Source: Clostridiales bacterium
Lineage (GTDB): Bacteria > Bacillota > Clostridia > Peptostreptococcales > Anaerovoracaceae
Direction: 5' to 3'
Assembly: GCA_012735285.1 (NCBI GenBank)
Contig: JAAYHT010000129.1
Coordinates: 1-13,481, forward strand
DNA: 13,481 nt
Below, one piece after another: positions 1 to 6,171 of this stretch. The stretch's first letter is position 1, and the number at the start of each line of letters is the position of its first letter. The notes beneath the pieces were generated by a model. That model made no database searches and was not told the origin of the DNA. It saw only the letters and a program-made list of their open reading frames with translations. A program made the position numbers and the translations under genes.

Positions 1-159
1 CATATGGTTGGCCGAGATAAAGAATATGCGCACATTGAAAAACTAGGTAATTTAGGTGCTATACCTTGTGACTACGGGTTCAAGGTAGCATGTTTCCCAA
101 CAAAGGTAAGAGGCGGTACTGCCGGCCAAGCTAGAGTTGTAGCAATAGTGGAAGATTAA
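1..159 (+). CDS. Cyclase family protein (putative metal-dependent hydrolase), C-terminal fragment
   Basis: Only the last 52 codons are inside the window; the frame is open from base 1 to the TAA at 157-159. The tail contains LGAIPCDYGF, FPTKVRGGTAGQARVVAIV, which matches the usual C-terminus of the cyclase/kynurenine-formamidase-like family (Pfam Cyclase): a 'leaving one hydrophobic strand, then K-x-x-GG-T/S-x-x-x-AR' ending. Members hydrolyse amide or ester bonds with a metal-activated water. The metal-binding HxGTHxD motif would lie upstream and cannot be seen. The next gene starts about 100 bases downstream on the same strand with no evident terminator between, so the two may be co-transcribed. 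The substrate is unknown, and the family call rests on the tail alone. Confidence 0.7.
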   Translation, partial: HMVGRDKEYAHIEKLGNLGAIPCDYGFKVACFPTKVRGGTAGQARVVAIVED

Positions 160-261
160 TAAGATATTAGGCTAATCTCCTCATATTTTCAATATTCTAA
201 ACAAAGGGTAAAGACGGCCAGTTCTTTGCCCTTTATACTAAAAGGAAAGGAAAGTGGCAAT

Positions 262-2397
262 ATGTACGACAAAAGAGCTTTTGACGCAATATTTTCACCA
301 AGGTCAATTTGTGTAGTAGGCGCTTCTTCATCAAGTGTAAAGACGGGTAGTTTTGCCATGCGTTCAGCTTTTGCAAGCAATGTTCCAGTATATCCTGTTA
401 ATAGAAGTGGGGTTGAGGAAATTCTTGGCCAAAAGGCATATAAGACAATAGAGGATATTCCAGATAATGATATAGATCTATTTTTCCTTGTAGTTCCACC
501 TAAGGGTGTAGTACCCGCTTTGAAATCAGCGATAAAGAAGGGATGCAAAGCTGCCATCATTCATGGGAGCGGATACAAGGAGTCAGGAGAAGAAGGAGCT
601 AGAAATCAGGATGAAATAAAAAGAATAGCCGATGAAGCAGGAGTAAGGATAGTAGGACCTAATACCATTGGTTATTTAAGAGCCGCATCTAACTTAAATG
701 CAACTTTTGAACCTCAGTATTCTGACTTGTTCAAAGAAAAGGGGAAAATTACTCTGCTAATGCAAAGCGGTGGAATTGGAGTTCTAAGTTTGAGTGAAAT
801 GATGGAGCAGGGTATTCCTCTCGGAACAATGATAGCCCTTGGCAATAGGCTTAACACAGATCTTCATGACATGTTAAATTTCTTTGCAGATGATCCTGAA
901 ACAGAAGTTATCTGTATGCATGTTGAAGGTACAGATAACTTAAGGGAACTCTACGAAGCAGCAGAAAGATGTGTTAGGAAAAAACCGGTACTTGTTGTAG
1001 TGGGAGGGACAACTGATGGCGGAAGAAAGGGAGCCCAATCGCACACCGGTACTATGGCTTCTTCTGCCAACATATACAGTGCGGCCTTTAAGCAGGCAGG
1101 TGTTATCCAAGTTAACAGTGTAAAAGAAATGATTAATGCTGCCAAGATGCTTAGTGTGGCTCCCCCTCCTAAAGGAGATAAGATTTGTGTGTTAACCCAT
1201 ATGGCAGGACCGTCGATACTCTGCTGTGACAATTTAATACAAAATGGTTTAAAGCTATCTGAGCTTAGTGAGAAAACTAAAAAGAGATTATTGGATGAGA
1301 ATGTGGTGCCTGCTGAATTTATTAATCCGCAGAATCCTGTTGATATGACAGCTTACGGAAAAGAGCAGCCTGAACGGTTTCCAAAGGCATTGAGGATTCT
1401 AGCAGAAGATGAAAATGTAGATGGCGTAATAGGAGTATCTGCTTCCGCATTGGCTGATGAATATGCACCACAATTTTTAGTAGAAGAGTTTGGGGCCGTT
1501 GCCAAAGAGTACAATCTGCCTCTGGCCATGGTCTGGTGTGCATATTACACCGATTACCATCATGAATTTAAGAGATTCCTAGATGCCGGAATTTGTGCTT
1601 ATCCTAATCCAAATGAAGCAGCAGCAGCCTTTGCTAATTATATTAAATACTACAGATTCAGGAACAAGGATAAGGGTGAATCTCCTAATTTAAGTTTTGA
1701 TCCGGCATTAAAAGGCTATTTGGATTCATGTAAGGGCAGAGAGAATGGATTTCTTTTAGAACATGAGTCAAAACAGCTTATGGAGTATGCAGGTATAAAA
1801 ACTGCTTCGGGGGAACTAGTAAACGATGCAGAATCTGCTGTAAAGGCAGCCCTTAAAATTGGATTCCCTGTGGTGCTGAAAGTAGCAGCCGATAATATCG
1901 TACATAAAAGCGATATGGGAGGTGTAAAACTGAACCTCTCAAGCGAAACTGAAGTAAAAGATGCTTTTAACGATATTAAAGAAAAGGCTTTAGCAATACC
2001 TGATTCCGGATTTAGAGGAGTCTTAGTTCAGCCCATGCTGCCTCCAGGAGGTACTGAGCTTATCGTAGGAGCAATGCAAGATCCTCAAGCCGGCCCTGTG
2101 GTTATGGTAGGCCTTGGAGGTATATATGTTGAAGTCCTCAAAGATGTATCTTTCCGATTGGCACCTGTTACTAAGTCCGAAGCAATAGAAATGCTTAACG
2201 AACTAAAGGGAGTAGCAATATTAAAAGGTGTAAGAGGCAGTGAACCTATCGATGAATCTACTTTAGCGGATGTTATTGTCAGAGTATCTGAATTGATAAG
2301 TAAGCATCCGATAAAAGAAATCGATTTAAACCCTGTGATTTGTTACGGCGGAAGCAAATATTATGCAGCAGATGCGAGAGTCATTATGGGTGAGTAA
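262..2397 (+). CDS. Acyl-CoA synthetase (NDP-forming), fused alpha-beta acetate--CoA ligase type
   Basis: Predicted protein of 711 aa. It probably interconverts acyl-CoA + ADP + Pi with free acid + ATP + CoA in the cytoplasm. Domain order: CoA-binding Rossmann domain (about 5-130, with SICVVGASS near the N-terminus), succinyl-CoA-ligase-like domains (about 145-460), then an ATP-grasp domain (about 486-711). The motif GAQSHTGTMA places the probable phosphohistidine at His261; the archaeal alpha-subunit counterpart is near residue 257. A second conserved His (His548, in IVHKSDMGGV) matches the beta-subunit shuttle His. The C-terminal block with MVGLGGIYVEVLKDVSFRLA and EIDLNPV is typical of the family. 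A TTG codon at 226 would extend it by 12 residues, but ATG 262 follows an AGGAAAGG ribosome site and aligns with the usual N-terminus. It sits between a cyclase and a tungsten/molybdenum enzyme operon, suggesting an acyl-CoA to ATP step. Acyl specificity is not readable. Confidence 0.9.
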   Translation: MYDKRAFDAIFSPRSICVVGASSSSVKTGSFAMRSAFASNVPVYPVNRSGVEEILGQKAYKTIEDIPDNDIDLFFLVVPPKGVVPALKSAIKKGCKAAIIHGSGYKESGEEGARNQDEIKRIADEAGVRIVGPNTIGYLRAASNLNATFEPQYSDLFKEKGKITLLMQSGGIGVLSLSEMMEQGIPLGTMIALGNRLNTDLHDMLNFFADDPETEVICMHVEGTDNLRELYEAAERCVRKKPVLVVVGGTTDGGRKGAQSHTGTMASSANIYSAAFKQAGVIQVNSVKEMINAAKMLSVAPPPKGDKICVLTHMAGPSILCCDNLIQNGLKLSELSEKTKKRLLDENVVPAEFINPQNPVDMTAYGKEQPERFPKALRILAEDENVDGVIGVSASALADEYAPQFLVEEFGAVAKEYNLPLAMVWCAYYTDYHHEFKRFLDAGICAYPNPNEAAAAFANYIKYYRFRNKDKGESPNLSFDPALKGYLDSCKGRENGFLLEHESKQLMEYAGIKTASGELVNDAESAVKAALKIGFPVVLKVAADNIVHKSDMGGVKLNLSSETEVKDAFNDIKEKALAIPDSGFRGVLVQPMLPPGGTELIVGAMQDPQAGPVVMVGLGGIYVEVLKDVSFRLAPVTKSEAIEMLNELKGVAILKGVRGSEPIDESTLADVIVRVSELISKHPIKEIDLNPVICYGGSKYYAADARVIMGE

Positions 2398-2460
2398 TAG
2401 ATTTAATTCATCTCGCATCCGCTAGTGGAATGACTAAGGAGAAAGAGTGTTAGTACATAA

Positions 2461-2480
2461 GTTCTATTAAATAATAGAAC
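2461..2480. repeat. Perfect 20-base palindrome
   Basis: GTTCTATTAAATAATAGAAC reads the same on both strands. It could be an operator for a dimeric regulator or form a short AT-rich hairpin. No T-run follows on either strand, so it is not a standard terminator. Confidence 0.6.
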
Positions 2481-2492
2481 CTTGAAATCTGG

Positions 2493-2613
2493 TAATTACT
2501 CAAACTACCGTTAGATAAAGGAATCACCTTATATAATTCATATTCCCCCTCGAATTAGACAAAGGTTGCATTATTTTATTCTCCTACAGCATAAGCGGTA
2601 GTTTGAGTGATTA
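2493..2613. repeat. Inverted-repeat pair (18-base arms) enclosing about 85 bases; possible MITE-like element
   Basis: The left arm 2493-2510 (TAATTACTCAAACTACCG) and right arm 2596-2613 (CGGTAGTTTGAGTGATTA) are reverse complements except for one position, which would be a G-T wobble in RNA. Both outer ends are TA, which is compatible with a TA target duplication as made by IS630/Tc1-type transposases. The 85-base interior has no coding capacity. Either a miniature inverted-repeat element or a large RNA stem-loop would explain this; the sequence alone does not choose. Confidence 0.5.
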
Positions 2614-2633
2614 ATACAATTATAGTCTAGGAA

Positions 2634-2685
2634 GGTTGTGTTCCGCAACCATAGATATGTACGCTTGATGGTACGCCATAAGCGT
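2634..2685 (+). promoter_or_regulatory. Two hairpins in the leader of the radical SAM/AOR operon
   Basis: Hairpin 1: GGTTGTG (2634-2640) pairs with CGCAACC (2644-2650) over a three-base loop, with one G-U. Hairpin 2: ACGCTT (2661-2666) pairs with AAGCGT (2680-2685), and inside it ATGG (2668-2671) pairs with CCAT (2676-2679) around a TACG loop, which fits the stable UNCG tetraloop class; one G is bulged. They end 37 bases before the start codon. A T-rich stretch follows (TCAAATCTTTTCGTTTT), so attenuation is possible but unproven. No match to the molybdenum-cofactor riboswitch consensus was recognised. Confidence 0.45.
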
Positions 2686-2722
2686 TTCAAATCTTTTCGT
2701 TTTAAGTAAAGGGAGTATTTTA

Positions 2723-3610
2723 ATGATACAGGGATATGATTCGCAAATTGATTTTATTGTACCAGATTTCCCTTTGCATTTAGATATTGAAGTAACCAGT
2801 CGATGTAATCTTAATTGCGAGTTTTGTGATAAACAGCCTCTTTTAAAAAAGGGACAACTCGGAGATATTGAATTCAGCTTATTTAACCGCATTATAGATG
2901 AGGCTGGGGAAGCTGGTCTTGAAAGTCTTGGCTTGAGTTATCGCGGAGAGCCGCTTTTGCACCGAGATATTGCAGATATGGTCTATTACGCCAAAAGCAA
3001 AGGTGTTAAGTTTGTGTTCTTTTGCACTAATGCTATGCTCCTAACCCCTATCATATCAGAAAAATTAATAGATGCTGGCTTAGACCGAATTATAATTTCA
3101 GCGCAAGGAACTACTGCTCATACATTTGAGTATTCAAGACTTGGAGCAAAATTCAATGTAGTTTTGCGCAATCTTGATATGCTTAGGAATTTAATAAGCA
3201 AAAAAGGAGCTTCTTTAGAAGTATGGGCACAGGCAGTTGCTTTAAAAGAGCTAAATGAGGAAGAATTCAAGCAATTTTGGATGCAGCGCTGCGACAATGC
3301 GGTTGTTGTTAGATATAGGGAATCTGAGAAAAGGATAGAAGGACTAAAATCTTCCTGGGTATGTCCCCAGCCCTGGTCAAGACTTACTGTCGAATGGGAT
3401 GGTACTATACTGCCATGCAGTAACAACGATGTAAGATCATATAGTCTTGGAAATGCCTCTATTATCTCCATCGCTGAAGCCTGGAACAGTGAAGCTATAA
3501 ATAAAATTAGGAAATACCATATGGAAGGCCGCTCACATGAAATAAAGGATTGTGACGGCTGTCCTTTTAGGACTGTTGCTATTCAAAATTATATGGAAAG
3601 GAAAGGATAG
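2723..3610 (+). CDS. Radical SAM/SPASM protein, probable AOR-associated maturase
   Basis: Predicted protein of 295 aa. The radical SAM cluster motif CNLNCEFC (Cys28, Cys32, Cys35) binds the SAM-cleaving 4Fe-4S cluster. YRGEPLL (73-79) matches the GE motif that contacts SAM. The C-terminal part is SPASM-like: Cys214 (VCPQPW), Cys232 (LPCSNND), and Cys277/Cys280 (DCDGC) could bind an auxiliary cluster. It begins at ATG 2723 after a GGGAG ribosome site and ends five bases before the ferredoxin gene, so it leads the operon. Radical SAM/SPASM proteins beside AOR genes are described as tungsten-cofactor oxidoreductase maturases, and position suggests the same role here; an alternative is a peptide or small-molecule modifying enzyme. 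The fold call is strong, the function is inferred from neighbours. Confidence 0.85.
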   Translation: MIQGYDSQIDFIVPDFPLHLDIEVTSRCNLNCEFCDKQPLLKKGQLGDIEFSLFNRIIDEAGEAGLESLGLSYRGEPLLHRDIADMVYYAKSKGVKFVFFCTNAMLLTPIISEKLIDAGLDRIIISAQGTTAHTFEYSRLGAKFNVVLRNLDMLRNLISKKGASLEVWAQAVALKELNEEEFKQFWMQRCDNAVVVRYRESEKRIEGLKSSWVCPQPWSRLTVEWDGTILPCSNNDVRSYSLGNASIISIAEAWNSEAINKIRKYHMEGRSHEIKDCDGCPFRTVAIQNYMERKG

Positions 3611-3615
3611 GCATA

Positions 3616-3993
3616 ATGAAGGAGAACGAAAAGAAGATATTTTATGTAATTGAACAGATATGTAATGGTTGTGAGACCTGTTCATTAGTTTGCTCCATAA
3701 TTATTAATAAAACAGGCTTCAGCAAGAACTCAAATATTAGCATGATCCGTGCGGAAGAGGCTGGCTACAATCGCCCAGGTACGGTAGGCATAGGTTATGA
3801 TGAACCAGTTGTCGGATGTAATGCTGATCCATGTGATGGAGAACCTAAGTGCGTAAAGTATTGTCCTACCGGTGCATTGATCTATGGCACCCATGAGGAA
3901 GTTCAGGCAAAGAAGATGGAAATAATGAGACTTTGGAAGGCCGATAATATGGAATCTAAAGTTAGAGCTCCATGGGCACAGAGGAGGGATTAA
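3616..3993 (+). CDS. 4Fe-4S dicluster ferredoxin-like electron-transfer subunit
   Basis: Predicted protein of 125 aa with eight cluster cysteines. The first set is Cys16, Cys19, Cys22 and Cys26 (CNGCETCSLVC). The second is Cys68, Cys73, Cys79 and Cys83, ending in KYCPTGAL. This pattern, with uneven spacing in the second set, resembles the iron-sulfur subunits of molybdopterin enzymes (HycB/DmsB type) and those encoded next to AOR genes. It should carry electrons between the downstream AOR-family catalytic subunit and ferredoxin or another carrier in the cytoplasm; no signal peptide is seen. It starts five bases after the radical SAM gene and stops one base before the AOR start codon, indicating tight co-expression and a likely subunit relationship. 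Confidence 0.87.
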   Translation: MKENEKKIFYVIEQICNGCETCSLVCSIIINKTGFSKNSNISMIRAEEAGYNRPGTVGIGYDEPVVGCNADPCDGEPKCVKYCPTGALIYGTHEEVQAKKMEIMRLWKADNMESKVRAPWAQRRD

Positions 3994-3994
3994 G

Positions 3995-5886
3995 GTGTTT
4001 GGATGGTCAGGATGTATATTAAGAATAAATACTAGCGATGGGACAGTGAAGTATTCAGATGTTGGAGATGATCTTAGAAAGGAGTACATTGGTGGAAGAG
4101 GGTTAGCAACCAGGCTCCTTTATGATGAAGTAGGTCCTGATGTGGATCCAAAGGGGCCAGACAACAAATTATATATGACAGTAGGACCCTTGACAGGAAC
4201 TCCCCTTTCAGCATGTAGACTGACTGTTACTACTAAAACACCTAGAAATGGATTCATACATGACGGTAATATGGGTGGTTTTTTCGCCTCGGAATTGCGT
4301 TTTGCCGGCTATGACGGACTAGTGTATTAGAAGGAAGCTCCGAAAAACCTATATACATATTTATAGATGATGACAAGGTAAGTTTCCATGATGCTTCACA
4401 CCTGTGGGGACTTTCGGTAACTGAAACACATATTAAACTTCGCGAAGAACTTGGAGATCCTTCCATTAGAACTATAATAATAGGGCCTGCTGGCGAGAAC
4501 CAGGTTAATGCATCAGTCATAATTGGAGACCTATATCATGTAAGCGGCAGAGGGGCAGCGGGTCGAGTTATGGGTTCAAAAAAGGTTAAGGCTATAGCGG
4601 TAAGAGGCACGAAAGAGATACCAATATTTGACCCAGATGCATTTATGGATGTTTATCATGATTTTTGGAAAGAGTTATCACCCAATGATTGTGTTGATAT
4701 CTTCCATAGACCCTGGGGAGTAGCTGGAGATTCATTGGCAACAGACTATATCAAAACAATGGGCGGATTAGCGGTAAAAAATGATCAGGGCTTTGATGAA
4801 GAGGTTCCTTCGTTTGATATAGGTTCTGCTACTATACGGAAGCTTCTTGTCCGTCCTATGTCATGTTTCTCTTGCGGTTTACCTTCTTGTAGTCAATTGA
4901 TAGCATACGGCGATACCGTTCTTAAAATGCACACAGGCTCTATAATCGGTCTTGGTTCAAACTTCGGAATTACTGATATAAACGCAATTATGGAATTGCA
5001 TAAAATCTGGACAGAATTAGGACTTGATGTCTCTGTTTCACCCACCATATCATGGACAATTGAGGCTTATCAAAGAGGTTTGATAACAAAGGATGATACT
5101 GACGGTTTGGAATTAAAGTGGGGCGATCCCCAAATTATATTAAAACTAGTCCACAAACTGGTATTTAAGGAAGGACAGTTTGGTGAACTTATGGCAGAAG
5201 GCCTCAAAGCCTTGACCGAAAAATATGGAGGGGAAGAGTTCGCCTTACATGTGAAAGGATTAGATATCACTTTGGTGCCTTCAAGGTCTATGTATGGTAT
5301 GGGCTTGGCATATGCCGTTAATGATCAAGGGGCAGACCACTGTCGGATTTACCCACCATATCCCCCTAATGCTGATGCAGTGCCTGAACATATAGAGTTA
5401 CCTTTTGATGTAGAAAAGGCTGCTATTCGAGACATTCCTGATGAAAAAGCAAAGTTAATAAAATGGTCATTTGATTCTAGAGCTGTTTTAAATTGTTTAA
5501 CCACTTGCGTATTTCTCAGCAGAGGAAAATTATTCTCAGACTTTAGTTACTTTGCACGTGCCCTTACAGCGGCTACTGGAACAGAATACACCCATGATGA
5601 ACTAATGAAAATAGGCGAGAAAATATGTAACTTGGAAAGAAGCTATAATGTGCTAAATGGTAACGCTTCTCGAAAAGACGATACCCTGCCTAAGAGATAT
5701 TTAAATGAACCATTTAAATCTGGAGGATCTATAGGTATGGTAGTACCTTTGGATAGAATGTTAGATGACTACTATAAAGCACGTAATTGGGATATGGCAA
5801 CCGGTCGTCCCACACAAGAAAAGTTGCTAGAATTGGGCTTAGACTTTGTAGTGGAGGATTTTAAAAATAGGGGGGTTTGGAGTTAA
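3995..5886 (+). pseudogene. Aldehyde:ferredoxin oxidoreductase (AOR) family enzyme, frameshifted near codon 110
   Basis: A tungsten/molybdenum bis-pterin enzyme. It begins at GTG 3995 after GAGGAGGG. The first frame runs to a TAG at 4328-4330. The second is open from 4327 to TAA 5884-5886, and its first ATG is 4570. Joined, they give about 629 aa, a normal AOR length. The first frame ends ELRFAGYDGLV and the next resumes LEGSSEKPIYIF, as in family members (compare Pyrococcus AOR AGYDAIVVEGKAEKP). The break is explained by one extra GT (ctaGTGTatta for ctaGTAtta) at 4322-4325. Joined numbering puts the 4Fe-4S ligands at Cys290, Cys293, Cys298 and Cys504. His448 of Pyrococcus AOR is kept (GADHCR), but its active-site Glu313 aligns with Gly314. 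If the shift is real, the protein is truncated; if it is a sequence error, the enzyme is a divergent AOR paralogue. Confidence 0.85.
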
Positions 5887-6152
5887 TGAAGATACATATG
5901 GTTTATCTGGTACACTTCCATGATCTTGCTGGTAAAGATGAAGAGCTACTTGAACTGGATATAGAAACTGCTGATGATCTAATTGATTATTTAGAAAGTA
6001 AATATCCTGGTATGGGGATGTTGCTTAGAAGGGAAGACGGCTCCGCACAACCTTATAATACTGCGATTCTGAATCGTAAAGGAGAAAGGGCCCAATTTAT
6101 AAAGGATTTTTCAGTAGGATTAGCTGACGGAGACCATGTTACTTTAATCTAA
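5886..6152 (+). CDS. MoaD/ThiS-like beta-grasp protein lacking the C-terminal Gly-Gly
   Basis: Predicted protein of 88 aa from ATG 5886, which overlaps the AOR stop codon by one base (TAATG), so translation is probably coupled; a TTG at 5877 is a less likely start. The order of strands and the ending LADGDHVTLI fit the ubiquitin-like MoaD/ThiS family, which carries sulfur during molybdopterin synthesis. Family members usually continue a few residues to a terminal Gly-Gly that is adenylated and thiocarboxylated. Here the protein stops right after the TLI strand, and no other frame restores the Gly-Gly. It may therefore not act as a sulfur carrier; a scaffold or AOR partner role is possible. 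MoaD-like genes commonly neighbour AOR genes. Confidence 0.75.
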   Translation: MKIHMVYLVHFHDLAGKDEELLELDIETADDLIDYLESKYPGMGMLLRREDGSAQPYNTAILNRKGERAQFIKDFSVGLADGDHVTLI

Positions 6153-6171
6153 AGTAGTTAGGAGGTTCAAG

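Larger units (their letters stand above)
2398..2722. other. 325-base gene-free region rich in inverted repeats
   Basis: No credible coding sequence is present. It holds a perfect 20-base palindrome (2461-2480), an 18-base inverted-repeat pair enclosing about 85 bases (2493-2510 with 2596-2613), and two hairpins (2634-2650 and 2661-2685) just before the radical SAM gene. No hairpin with a long T-run follows the acyl-CoA synthetase, so a clear intrinsic terminator is not visible. I could not identify a convincing sigma-A promoter pair; TACAAT at 2615-2620 is a possible -10 without a good -35. I do not recognise any known riboswitch here. Confidence 0.7.

Noticed and set aside
226..261. TTG start at 226 adding 12 residues to the acyl-CoA synthetase
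   Set aside because: ATG 262 has the better-placed AGGAAAGG site and gives the usual N-terminus; the TTG lacks a ribosome site.
2398..2722. Molybdenum/tungsten cofactor riboswitch in the operon leader
   Set aside because: Context makes it tempting, but I could not match the known conserved core; only generic hairpins are seen.
2620..2892. Minus-strand 90-codon frame across the start of the radical SAM gene
   Set aside because: It is antisense to a well-supported gene, with no recognisable family or ribosome site.
4328..4330. TAG in the AOR gene as a recoded (pyrrolysine) codon
   Set aside because: Reading on in that frame soon meets another TAG, and the homology continues in a different frame, so this is a frameshift and not stop-codon recoding.
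4570..5886. AOR C-terminal part as an independent gene starting at 4570
   Set aside because: AOR homology extends upstream in the same frame to 4327, and ATG 4570 is the internal Met of the conserved VMGSKK segment with no ribosome site.
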